From: Gp7-AA10 sp041483175
GTDB taxonomy: Bacteria; Acidobacteriota; Thermoanaerobaculia; Gp7-AA8
Direction of reading: 5' to 3'
Assembly (NCBI GenBank): GCA_041483175.1
Contig: JBGPFD010000075.1
Coordinates: 1 to 14,550 of the forward strand
DNA: 14,550 bases
How positions within the stretch are numbered: the stretch's first letter is position 1; each line of letters opens with the position of its first letter. Below are positions 6,826 to 13,838 of this stretch, piece by piece. The notes under the pieces were generated by a model. It was not told the origin of the DNA, did no database searches, and was given only the letters and a program-made list of their open reading frames with translations. A program made the position numbers and the translations under genes.

Positions 6826-6842
6826 TCACAAGCGCGTTGTGA
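6826..6842. promoter_or_regulatory. Inverted repeat, candidate operator
   Basis: TCACAA (6826-6831) and TTGTGA (6837-6842) are perfect inverted repeats separated by GCGCG. The site lies four bases after the rtcB stop and 61 bases before the downstream uspA-like start. No T-run follows, so an operator is as likely as a terminator. The half-sites recall CRP/FNR-type TGTGA elements but are arranged in the opposite order. Confidence 0.35.
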
Positions 6843-6903
6843 CGGCGAACGCTGCTCGCGGGCCGGAGCGCACGGCACTCTATCGCTGGGAGGCCCTCCG
6901 GCC

Positions 6904-7806
6904 ATGGACGAATCGCTCGTGAAACAGATCATCGCGCCGGTCGATACGCTCGACACGTCGAAACAGGCGCTTGCATATGTGCGTCTCTTTGCGGAACGGT
7001 TCGGGGCGAAAGCCACGCTCCTCCACGCGGAGGACGTGCCAATCCCCTTCGGCACGCTCGACCCGCTTACCGCCTATGAGCCGCTCACACCGATCGAGGA
7101 GAGCGAGATCGCGGATCAAATCCGCGAATACGCCGCCGATCGGCTCCAGGGTGTACCGTTTGATGTCCTCGTCGTTTCCGGTCATCCTGCGAGGGTCATC
7201 GCCGCGGCGGCCCGGAAGCGCGATGCGGACCTGATCATCATGGGCACTCACGCACGGCGCGGCTGGCGACGTGCGCTGACTGGCTCGGTGGCGGAAACCG
7301 TCCTGCGCACGGCGGCCTCCCCTGTCCTGGTCGTGCCGCTTCTGCCGGCCGGCACCGCCGGCCCGGCAGCGATCACCCGGATCATCTGTCCGATCAACTT
7401 CAGCGAGGTGGCGCGCGATGCGCTGCGCACGGCCAGCAGCATCGCAGAGTCGTTCGGCGCCGAACTGATCGTCGTGCACGTCGCCGAAGGACTCAGCGAG
7501 AGCGATCCGCGGATCGACAAACACTTCCGCATGTGGCTCGGCGAAGAGACCGCAAGAGTCAGCGGGGTTCGCGAGCTGGTCCTGCGCGGCGGCGCGGCTG
7601 AGCGCGTCCTCGATTGCGTCGAAGATCTCGGCGCCGATCTTCTGGTGATGGGAACGCAGCAGAAGCGCTTCTCCAACGAGACGGTGATCGGTTCGACCTC
7701 CGAGCGGCTGTTGCGATTCTCATCGGTGCCGATCCTGACTATCGTCCGCGCCTTGGCCAAGGAATCGATCCAAGAGAAGGCGGAGGCGACCACCTCGTTC
7801 GCGTAG
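6904..7806 (+). CDS. Universal stress protein with two tandem Usp domains
   Basis: A 300-residue protein made of two UspA folds, residues about 5-146 and 156-283. Each domain opens with the usual strand (QIIAPVDTLDTSKQA; RIICPINFSEVARDA) and ends with a segment like the nucleotide-binding loop (MGTHARRGWRRALTGS at 113-128; MGTQQKRFSNETVIGS at 249-264). In both domains the second glycine of the classical G-x2-G-x9-G-S/T motif is replaced (A in domain 1, Q in domain 2), so ATP binding may be altered. Usp proteins are cytoplasmic and linked to survival under starvation or hypoxia. The ATG at 6904 has GGGAGG at 6888-6893, ten bases upstream. It follows rtcB by 81 bases and precedes a metal ABC transporter on the same strand. 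The partner domains and ligands are unknown. Confidence 0.93.
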   Translation: MDESLVKQIIAPVDTLDTSKQALAYVRLFAERFGAKATLLHAEDVPIPFGTLDPLTAYEPLTPIEESEIADQIREYAADRLQGVPFDVLVVSGHPARVIAAAARKRDADLIIMGTHARRGWRRALTGSVAETVLRTAASPVLVVPLLPAGTAGPAAITRIICPINFSEVARDALRTASSIAESFGAELIVVHVAEGLSESDPRIDKHFRMWLGEETARVSGVRELVLRGGAAERVLDCVEDLGADLLVMGTQQKRFSNETVIGSTSERLLRFSSVPILTIVRALAKESIQEKAEATTSFA

Positions 7807-7851
7807 TTCCACTGTGGGGCCACACAGCAGCTCGCATACCATACGCCTCGC

Positions 7852-8547
7852 ATGCCCCTCGTCCGGGTGAACAACCTTTCGGTCACGCTCGACCATCGGT
7901 CGATTCTGCGCGACGTCAGCTTCGAGATCGATGAGTGCGAGAGCGTAGCGATCATCGGGCCGAACGGATCGGGAAAGACGGTGCTGGTCAAGAGCATGCT
8001 GGGCATCCTTCCGTACAGCGGCGAGATCCTCTGGCGCCACGGGGTGACCCGCGGCTATGTGCCGCAGAAGATCGATGCCGATCGCAGCGTGCCGCTCAAC
8101 GTACGCAACCTGCTCGAATCGAAGGCCGCGGTCATCGGGCACGGAGCGAAAAATATCCGCGAGACGATCGCCCGCGTCGGCCTGACGGAGGAGATCCTCT
8201 CCACGCAGATCGGCCATCTCTCCGGAGGACAGTTCCAGCGCGCGCTGATCGCCTTCGCGCTGCTCGGCAGCCCGGACATCATTTTCTTCGACGAGCCCAC
8301 GGCCTCGATGGACGAGCCGGGCGAAGAGCAGATGTACGGGCTGATTCATCGGCTAAAAGAGGAGCTGCACATCGCCGCAGCGGTGGTATCGCACGATCTG
8401 TCGTTCGTCTATCGCTACGCCTCGCGCGTGCTCTGTCTGAACCGCGCGGCAATCTGCTTCGGGCCGCCGCGCGGCGTGCTGACCGCCGATGTGCTCTCGC
8501 AACTATTCGGCGAGCATGCCCTCTACGAACACGCGGACCACCCATGA
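7852..8547 (+). CDS. ABC transporter ATP-binding protein, zinc/manganese (ZnuC-like) family
   Basis: Cytoplasmic ATPase subunit of a metal-uptake ABC transporter. Visible motifs are Walker A GPNGSGKT (36-43), Q-loop VPQK (70-73), signature LSGGQ (123-127), Walker B IIFFDEP (143-149) and the switch histidine in SHDLSF. The 231-residue length and the pairing with an ABC-3 type permease place it in the ZnuC/MntB/SitB group; the actual metal (zinc, manganese or iron) cannot be decided. The ATG at 7852 is chosen because the conserved N-terminal strand PLVRVNNLSVTL follows directly; no strong Shine-Dalgarno sequence is seen. Its stop overlaps the permease start by four bases (ATGA). A weak inverted repeat, TGTGG-GG-CCACA at 7813-7824, lies upstream and could be regulatory. 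No Zur-like box was recognised. Confidence 0.92.
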   Translation: MPLVRVNNLSVTLDHRSILRDVSFEIDECESVAIIGPNGSGKTVLVKSMLGILPYSGEILWRHGVTRGYVPQKIDADRSVPLNVRNLLESKAAVIGHGAKNIRETIARVGLTEEILSTQIGHLSGGQFQRALIAFALLGSPDIIFFDEPTASMDEPGEEQMYGLIHRLKEELHIAAAVVSHDLSFVYRYASRVLCLNRAAICFGPPRGVLTADVLSQLFGEHALYEHADHP

Positions 8548-9308
8548 CGCAGGCCAACGAACTTTCCATCGTGCTCGGCGTGATCACCGCGCTGGTCTCC
8601 GGCCTGGTCGGCAGCTTCGCGCTCATGAAGCGGATGACACTGGCCGGTGACGTCGTGTCGCATCTCGCGCTGCCCGGCCTCGGGCTCGCCTTTCTCTGGG
8701 GCCTTAATCCGTTTCTCGGTGCCGCAGCGACGCTGGCCATCGGCATCGTGATCATCGATGGGTTGCAGCGCCGCGGGGGTCTGGCGACCGAGACGGCCAT
8801 CGGTGTCGTTTTCGTCGCCGCTCTGGCCATCGGCACGCTGCTCACGCCGAAAGAGGACCTGATCGACGCGCTGTTCGGCGGGTTCGGCGCCATTTCCGAA
8901 ACCGGTTTCATCCTCGGGCTGCTCGGCTGCGCCGTCGTTCTGATCACGATCTACCTGATCCGCAACAAGCTCATCCTGATCATCTTCTCGTCCGATCTGG
9001 CGAGGTCGGCGGGCATTCGCGTCGAGCGGATCAATCTGCTCTACCTGGCGATCTTCGGCCTGACCATCCTTCTCGGCGTGCGTTTCCTGGGCGCGCTGCT
9101 TGTCGGGGCGATGGTCATCGTCCCCGCCGCGGTCGGGCGACAGCTCGCGAAGACGCTCGACGCGTTCCTCATCGTCTCGTCAGTTGCCGGCATGCTCTCC
9201 GTCGGCGCCGGCTTCGCCATCGCCGCGCGTTGGCATCTCGCGCTCGGCCCGACAATCGTCGGCGTCGCCTCGGCGCTGTTTGCGTTGAGCCTACTCAGGC
9301 GGGCTTGA
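8544..9308 (+). CDS. ABC transporter permease, ABC-3 (ZnuB-like) family
   Basis: A 254-residue membrane subunit with seven or eight hydrophobic helices, partner of the ATPase encoded just upstream (ATGA overlap at 8544-8547). Typical ABC-3 permease segments are present: MKRMTLAGDVVSHLALPGLGLAF near residues 28-50, a DLIDALFGG cytoplasmic stretch, SDLARSAGI, and the LLVGAMVIVPAAVGR helix. It would form the transmembrane channel for a divalent metal. The frame is open far upstream, but ATG 8544 is required for the overlap and the family N-terminus. No periplasmic binding protein (ZnuA-like) gene is present in the window, so the transporter either recruits one encoded elsewhere or works differently. 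The last 14 bases overlap the end of the opposing single-domain usp gene. Confidence 0.93.
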   Translation: MTQANELSIVLGVITALVSGLVGSFALMKRMTLAGDVVSHLALPGLGLAFLWGLNPFLGAAATLAIGIVIIDGLQRRGGLATETAIGVVFVAALAIGTLLTPKEDLIDALFGGFGAISETGFILGLLGCAVVLITIYLIRNKLILIIFSSDLARSAGIRVERINLLYLAIFGLTILLGVRFLGALLVGAMVIVPAAVGRQLAKTLDAFLIVSSVAGMLSVGAGFAIAARWHLALGPTIVGVASALFALSLLRRA

Positions 9309-9732
9309 GCGGACAAACCACCACCGGCACGGGCGAGTGCCGCAACACGTGCGCGGTCTTGCTGCCGAGCGGAAGTCGGCGGGCCAGACCGCTCGATCCC
9401 ATGACCACCAGGTGCGGCCGGTAGCTCCGGATGGCGCGGAGGATCTCCGTCTCGCCGATGCCGCGCCGGATGCTGTGGGTGAAGGCAACTCCCTTCGGCA
9501 TGGCGATGCGTGCCGCCTGCTCGCGAATCCACCGTAGCAGAGCGCGATGGACCTCGGCGTCAGTATGGAATCCGTGGAGGCGTGCCTTCAGCGCGGCGCG
9601 GAGGTCGCTCACGTCGAGCACGGTCAGGAAACGAATGCGCGCACCGAGCTGCTTGGCCAGATCGCCGGCGACGCCAGCCGCCACGAGCGACTGGGGCGAA
9701 AAATCGATCGGCACCAAAATGCGACGAACCAT
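9295..9732 (-). CDS. Universal stress protein, single Usp domain
   Basis: A 145-residue UspA-fold protein. It begins MVRRILVPIDFSPQSLVAA, the standard first strand and helix, and ends with PHLVVMGSSGLARRLPLGS...SPVPVVVCP. The nucleotide-loop motif is present but shortened: seven rather than nine residues separate the second glycine (115) from the final GS (123-124). The ATG at 9732 is preferred; a TTG directly before it would add one residue. The start lies three bases after the stop of the cytochrome c gene on the same strand, and GGAAG about nine bases upstream may be the ribosome-binding site, so the two are very likely co-transcribed. Its 3' end overlaps the convergent ABC permease gene by 14 bases. 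Confidence 0.93.
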   Translation of the reverse strand: MVRRILVPIDFSPQSLVAAGVAGDLAKQLGARIRFLTVLDVSDLRAALKARLHGFHTDAEVHRALLRWIREQAARIAMPKGVAFTHSIRRGIGETEILRAIRSYRPHLVVMGSSGLARRLPLGSKTAHVLRHSPVPVVVCPLKPA

Positions 9733-9735
9733 CAA

Positions 9736-10065
9736 TCAGCGCTTCCGAAGATACGTAACAATATCCGTAAGCTCGCGATTCGTCATCTGGCCGGCCGCGG
9801 CCGACATGACCATCTCGTCGAACAGCGCCTCAGGCGCGAGATGTGTTCGCGAGACGATCAGATTCGCCACCGTTTCGGGCGTCTCCTTCGACAGATCGGG
9901 CAGGGGAATCTGCGCCTTTGCTCGCTCGCCGTAGACCGAGTGGCACGTGTTGCAACGCAGTTTGATGAATGCGTCGTGTCCCGCGGCCGCATTCCCTCCG
10001 GGCGGCGCGGCAAATCCCATTCCGCAGATGAGGAGAAGAGCAGATCCGACCCACGAGGATTTCAT
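9736..10065 (-). CDS. Small exported cytochrome c (monohaem)
   Basis: A 109-residue protein with a hydrophobic leader (SALLLICGMGFAAPP, about residues 8-22) that should direct it to the periplasm or anchor it there. The haem-binding motif CNTCH is at residues 38-42, followed by a class I-like C-terminal half whose likely axial methionine is one of those in the MVMSAAAGQM stretch, and the family-typical helix LTDIVTYLRKR. It probably shuttles electrons between respiratory complexes; the partners are unknown. The leader has a cysteine but not a good lipobox. The ATG at 10065 has GGAG ten bases upstream and overlaps the preceding gene's stop (ATGA). The single-domain usp gene follows within three bases, forming a three-gene unit. 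Confidence 0.88.
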   Translation of the reverse strand: MKSSWVGSALLLICGMGFAAPPGGNAAAGHDAFIKLRCNTCHSVYGERAKAQIPLPDLSKETPETVANLIVSRTHLAPEALFDEMVMSAAAGQMTNRELTDIVTYLRKR

Positions 10066-10379
10066 GATCGTTTGTCTCCGCGGTGATCGTGCTTCATATG
10101 CCGGACCGGTTCGGAGGGGCCTTCGCCGTGCTGGTGCGCGCGCTGGGCGTAATCCTCTGCAGAGGCCGGGTTGAGCTCCCAACGATGTTCGTCGCGCTCT
10201 TCCTCTTTTCGCCCGAGGCGAAGCTCTTCATCGTCGGCGTACGTAATGCCGATGGCTTCTCCGATTTCGTCGACCGCATCCAGGTCAGGTGTCGGATTGC
10301 TCCCTCCCGCTGCCTCCTCTCCACTCGCCTCGGCTGACTGGTCATGCGGTTCGCTGTCGTCCACCGGTTTTTTTCGCAT
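10062..10379 (-). CDS. Small acidic protein, possibly DUF6335-like
   Basis: A 105-residue, highly charged protein. The N-terminal third (about residues 1-30) is acidic and low-complexity, probably disordered. The centre, GEAIGITYADDEELRLGRK then RDEHRWELNPASAEDY, looks conserved and resembles what I remember of the DUF6335 family; no function is known. It has no membrane segment or signal. The frame extends to an ATG at 10433 (123 residues), but the ATG at 10379 is preceded by a strong GGAGG, while 10433 has none. Its stop overlaps the cytochrome c start (ATGA), so it leads a unit with cytochrome c and Usp. Codon-scale coupling supports a real gene; the family name is tentative. Confidence 0.7.
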   Translation of the reverse strand: MRKKPVDDSEPHDQSAEASGEEAAGGSNPTPDLDAVDEIGEAIGITYADDEELRLGRKEEERDEHRWELNPASAEDYAQRAHQHGEGPSEPVRHMKHDHRGDKRS

Positions 10380-10382
10380 CTT

Positions 10383-10388
10383 TCCTCC
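10383..10388 (-). promoter_or_regulatory. Ribosome-binding site deciding the small acidic protein start
   Basis: On the minus strand GGAGGA lies three bases before ATG 10379. This is the strongest Shine-Dalgarno match near the gene and is the reason for choosing the internal start over ATG 10433. Confidence 0.5.
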
Positions 10389-10433
10389 GTCATCGACGTC
10401 TTCGAGCGAAACAGTCCGCTTTCTCATGTCCAT

Positions 10434-10585
10434 ACGATCGGGCCGGGGACAATCTCCCGGCGAGTGCGCCGGTCACCACGAGCGCGTGATCGCCGGCTCT
10501 TGCCTGGGTTACCGGTCACAAATGCGTGTGTCCGCAAGCATCGCGCGCGGAACCCGGCGACTGCAACCTCCATTGGGAGGCGGCG
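10434..10585. other. Divergent spacer upstream of the V-type ATPase operon
   Basis: This spacer should carry the promoters for the minus-strand small-protein operon and the plus-strand ATPase operon. The 8-base word CCGGTCAC occurs at 10469-10476 and 10512-10519, and again inside the first ATPase gene at 10630-10637. GGGAGG at 10575-10580 is the ribosome-binding site of the first ATPase gene. No confident -35/-10 pair was recognised. Confidence 0.4.
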
Positions 10586-10912
10586 ATGCATCCCGACCTC
10601 GAGGCCACTGTTGCAGCCGACGAGGAGTGCCGGTCACGGGTTAGGCTCGCGGAAGAGCACCGCGAACGCGATCTTTCCGCGGCGCGCGCGCAGCGTGACG
10701 CCGCGCTCGCCAAACGCGCGGCCGCGGCACGTGAGGCGCTCGATCGCGAGCTGCAGGCGATCCATTCGGAAGGCGAGGCTCGTTTCCGCGAGCTTCGCGA
10801 GAAGCAGGAGCGATACCTCGCGTCGCTGGCGGAAGCGGGCGAGCGGAAACTCGCCGAGGCCGCGGAAGTCTACCTGCGCATCGTCTGTACGCCCGAGGAA
10901 CGTGCGCAATGA
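10586..10912 (+). CDS. V/A-type ATPase subunit G/H-like coiled-coil protein
   Basis: A 108-residue, almost wholly helical protein rich in Glu, Arg and Ala, with no hydrophobic segment. Heptad-like runs such as RLAEEHRERDLSAARAQRD and FRELREKQERYLASLAE predict a long coiled coil. In this position, at the head of a V-type ATPase operon, it most likely supplies the peripheral-stalk subunit (G or H) that pairs with subunit E. Such subunits diverge quickly, so the call rests on composition and context rather than motif. The ATG at 10586 has GGGAGG five bases upstream; the frame extends to 10526 but those codons lie before the ribosome-binding site. Its stop overlaps the subunit C start (ATGA). Confidence 0.75.
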   Translation: MHPDLEATVAADEECRSRVRLAEEHRERDLSAARAQRDAALAKRAAAAREALDRELQAIHSEGEARFRELREKQERYLASLAEAGERKLAEAAEVYLRIVCTPEERAQ

Positions 10913-11832
10913 GAAGTCCGACCGGCGCTCGCGCGTCCGCCTACGTGCGCGTTTGTGCTTGGAAATCGCGCCTGCTGGGGAGCCTGGAGGCAACGTCACT
11001 CAACCTGGCAGCGGACGCCACCGCGATGCAGCGCGCCGTCGCCGCACTCGGGCTGCAAGCGCCTTTCGAACGGCTCCTTCACGTTTACCAGATGGCGCTG
11101 CGGAGCTACCCCGATGCCGCTCCCCTGCTCGCATCCCTGCTGCGCCTGCACGAAATCGAAAATGTGAAGCTGCTGTGGCGCGTCATCGTGCGCGGGCATG
11201 ATCGGCGTTCCGCGAAACGGCTGTGGGTCCCGATCGGTCCGCTGGCAACCGTTCCCACGGATGCGCTCGACGCGACCAAAGCACGCGACCTGATGGAGCG
11301 GCTGGCGCGAACCCCGTTCGGACCGATTGTCACCGACGTCGCCCGCGCTTACAACGGCGATCTCGGTGCGGCCGAACTGGCCTTCGATCGCTGGGCCTCA
11401 CTCCAGGTGCTCGCCGAGGCGCGCAAGCTCCCGCGGACGGAATCGCTCGCGCGGCGGCTCATGGAGCTCGTGGTGCGCGAGCGCGACTCGGAAATCCTCC
11501 GGAGAGGCGAACGGTGGTTCGGCCTTTCGGAAGGGGCAGTCCAGACCGAGCGAGTGTGGCGGCGGGCGCCCTCGCCAGCCGCTGAGCGGCCGAGGGCGGC
11601 CGCTCCCACACCGTCGCGGCCGGAGGATCCGGTCGCGCTTCGTGCGCAGCGGCTCCGGCTCTGCCGGCGCGCGTTCGTCGGCGACCCATTCGCCGTCGCT
11701 CCAGCGGTCGCGCTGGTTCTGCTCGCGGAAGAGGAGCTGCGCGGGGTACGGGCGTTGATCGAACGGCAGGGAGAGCCATCGCTCGATGCCGCTGCCGCAC
11801 GGGCGATGGCAGGAGCGCAATTCGGGCCATGA
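10909..11832 (+). CDS. V/A-type ATPase subunit C (d-like, central-stalk adaptor)
   Basis: A 307-residue helical protein without membrane segments. It matches the funnel-shaped subunit that joins the central rotor shaft to the membrane K ring. Family-like features include YVRVCAWKSRLL near residue 11, LHEIENVKLLWR in the centre, where such subunits have a conserved EIxNV/NI-type turn, and the C-terminal ALVLLAEEELRGVRALIERQG, resembling the usual K/E-E-x-E-x-R-x-L/V-R segment. It is near the Thermus subunit length (about 320). A Pro/Ala/Arg-rich stretch at about residues 220-240 interrupts the helices and is partly encoded by a perfect palindrome at 11584-11605. Both ends overlap neighbours by four bases (ATGA), so it is coupled to the G/H-like and I genes. 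Confidence 0.8.
   Translation: MRSPTGARASAYVRVCAWKSRLLGSLEATSLNLAADATAMQRAVAALGLQAPFERLLHVYQMALRSYPDAAPLLASLLRLHEIENVKLLWRVIVRGHDRRSAKRLWVPIGPLATVPTDALDATKARDLMERLARTPFGPIVTDVARAYNGDLGAAELAFDRWASLQVLAEARKLPRTESLARRLMELVVRERDSEILRRGERWFGLSEGAVQTERVWRRAPSPAAERPRAAAPTPSRPEDPVALRAQRLRLCRRAFVGDPFAVAPAVALVLLAEEELRGVRALIERQGEPSLDAAAARAMAGAQFGP
11584..11605. repeat. Perfect GC palindrome inside the subunit C gene
   Basis: GAGCGGCCG (11584-11592) and CGGCCGCTC (11597-11605) form a 9-base-pair stem around AGGG. It is read in frame as part of AAERPRAAAP, in a low-complexity linker of subunit C. It may be another dispersed palindromic element tolerated in a flexible region; no second copy is present in this window. 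Confidence 0.55.
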
Positions 11833-13838
11833 GCATGCTGCGGCCGGTCCCGATGGTGCACTTTCGCGCGCAGGTACCGAACCGCGACGCCGCTGTGGCG
11901 ACGCGCGCGATTGCTTCGGAGGGATTGCTGCATCTCGTGGACATCGCACACGGACGGACGCCGTACGATGCCTCGCCGCCGGGCGTTCAGGAGTTGTATG
12001 CCTCGTTCCGCGATCTGGTGAAGCGGATTCGCGGCACGGCGGAACGGCTGGAGATGATGCGCCGCGAGCCGGCCGGTGTGGTGCAGGCGAATGGCGTCAG
12101 CGATTTCGCCGCCGAACGTGATCGCATTCTCCTGCTGTTCGAGCCGCTGGAAAAACGGGTCGCCGATCTGGTCAAGCAGGCAGCGGACGCGCGCGACCGG
12201 CTGTTGATGCTGCGCGATTCGCTCGCACAATCGGAGCGCCTGCGGCGTGCGGGGCTGGCGATCGATCGCATCGCTCCGCTTCGCTTTGTGGCGCTGCGCC
12301 TCGGCGTGGCGCGCCCGGAAGCACTCGATTCCATCGCCGCGGTCCTCGCCCCCGCTTCGCATTGCATCATTCCTCTCGACGAAAGCGCCGGAGACGTTCT
12401 GTTCGCGGCCCTGGCGCCGGTCCATGCCCGCGCGCGCCTCGATGAGGCGATGCGCCTTGCCGTCGCGCAGCCGATTGCGCTGCCGAAGTCGCCCGCCGAG
12501 CTCGATCCGCAGCAGCTCACTGCCGCGTTGCGCGATGCGGAGCAAGCTCTGGCCAGTGCGCAAACCGCCATGGAGGAGGAACGAACGAAGAACGGCGCGC
12601 TGCTGGACGGCCTCATGGAGCGCGCGGAGACGGCGATGCTGTTACTGCAGGCGCAGACGTTCTTCGCCGCATCGGGACGCTTCGTGGTCATTTCCGGCTG
12701 GGTTCCGAAAGAGAGCGCCGACCGGCTGAGGGATCGCGTGCGCCTGGCAACCAAAGGGCACGCCATCGTGGAGATCGAGGCGGCGGAGAACGTGCGCGGA
12801 TACGCCGAGGGGACGCTGCGCGTTCCGATCCTGCATCACAACCCGCTGCTGCTGCGGCCGTTTCAGAAGCTCGTGGCCATCTATGGAACGCCGTCGTACA
12901 GCGAAGTCGAGCCGACCGCGTTCTTCGCCGTCTCTTTCCTGGCGATGTTCGGATTGATGTTCGGCGACGTCGGGCACGGCGCGGTCCTGTTCTCCGCGGG
13001 CTGGTTTCTCTACCGCTATGTTCCTCGCTTTCTGGACTACGGAATCCTCTTGATGGAGGCGGGAACGGCATCGGCCGTCTTCGGCGTGCTGTACGGAAGT
13101 GTCTTCGGCATGCGCCACCTGATTCCGACGCTGTGGCTCGAGCCGATCGACGATCTGCCGAAATTCATGATGATCGCCGCCGGCTTCGGCGCGGTCGTGG
13201 TCACCGTCGGGCTGGTGCTCAACATCCTGAACACGTGGCGCATGGGCGATCTGAAGGCGGCGCTCATCGGTCCGAAGGGAATCACCGGCGCGCTGCTGTA
13301 CTGGATCGTGCTGGTGCTGGTGGCGCGGGCATTCGTTCCGGCGACCGTGCGCATCCCCAACGCGATCGTCATCGCCCTCGCCGCGGCCGTCGTGCTGCTC
13401 CTGGCCATCGCCCGGCCGCTGGTGCGCATCCTCGAGAAGCACGCTCCCCGCCGCGCGCGGCCGGAAGTGCGCACCGCTCCCTGGTTCCTCCACGCGCTCG
13501 AATCGTCCGTGGAGCTGGTCGACACGCTCTTCTCCTTTTTCGCGAACACCATTTCGTTCGTGCGCATCGCGGCCTTCGCCGCGGTCCACGCCGCGGTGTT
13601 TCTGGCCATCTTCGCGCTTGTCGACACCGTCGCCCGGTTCGGCGCGGGCGATGTCGTCGCCGTGCTGCTGCACATTGCCGGCAACGCGCTGATCATCCTG
13701 CTCGAGGGACTGATCGTCTCGGTGCAGGTGCTCCGTCTCGAGTACTACGAGTTTTTCGGCAAGTTCTTCCGCAGCGGCGGCGAGCCCTACGCGCCGCTCA
13801 CATTGCACCCGCCCATCAGGAGCGAACGCCATGCGTAA
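11829..13838 (+). CDS. V/A-type ATPase subunit I (a-subunit homologue)
   Basis: A 669-residue protein in two halves. Residues 1-330 are cytoplasmic with coiled coils (for example LEPLEKRVADLVKQAADAR and MEEERTKNGALLDGL), forming the stator arm. The C-terminal half has about seven or eight membrane helices. The junction carries VPILHHNPLLLRPFQKLV, IYGTPSYSEVEPT and MFGDVGHG, all characteristic of this family. In the penultimate helices, ANTISFVRIAAFAAVH contains the arginine expected to face the ion-carrying glutamate of the K ring, followed by EGLIVSVQVLRLEYYEFFGKFF. Its length is close to Thermus I (about 650). The ATG at 11829 overlaps the subunit C stop; its own end overlaps subunit K by eight bases. 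Confidence 0.96.
   Translation: MSMLRPVPMVHFRAQVPNRDAAVATRAIASEGLLHLVDIAHGRTPYDASPPGVQELYASFRDLVKRIRGTAERLEMMRREPAGVVQANGVSDFAAERDRILLLFEPLEKRVADLVKQAADARDRLLMLRDSLAQSERLRRAGLAIDRIAPLRFVALRLGVARPEALDSIAAVLAPASHCIIPLDESAGDVLFAALAPVHARARLDEAMRLAVAQPIALPKSPAELDPQQLTAALRDAEQALASAQTAMEEERTKNGALLDGLMERAETAMLLLQAQTFFAASGRFVVISGWVPKESADRLRDRVRLATKGHAIVEIEAAENVRGYAEGTLRVPILHHNPLLLRPFQKLVAIYGTPSYSEVEPTAFFAVSFLAMFGLMFGDVGHGAVLFSAGWFLYRYVPRFLDYGILLMEAGTASAVFGVLYGSVFGMRHLIPTLWLEPIDDLPKFMMIAAGFGAVVVTVGLVLNILNTWRMGDLKAALIGPKGITGALLYWIVLVLVARAFVPATVRIPNAIVIALAAAVVLLLAIARPLVRILEKHAPRRARPEVRTAPWFLHALESSVELVDTLFSFFANTISFVRIAAFAAVHAAVFLAIFALVDTVARFGAGDVVAVLLHIAGNALIILLEGLIVSVQVLRLEYYEFFGKFFRSGGEPYAPLTLHPPIRSERHA

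Noticed and set aside
7813..7824. TGTGG-GG-CCACA as a Zur or metal operator
   Set aside because: It is too short, and does not resemble known Zur, MntR or Fur boxes.
10344..11201. Plus-strand frame of 285 codons over the ATPase operon start
   Set aside because: It is arginine-rich shadow sequence of the G/H-like and C genes, which have proper ribosome-binding sites and coupled ends.
12642..13832. Minus-strand frame of 396 codons
   Set aside because: It is antisense to subunit I; the His/Asp/Arg/Gln-rich composition is typical of a shadow in GC-rich DNA.
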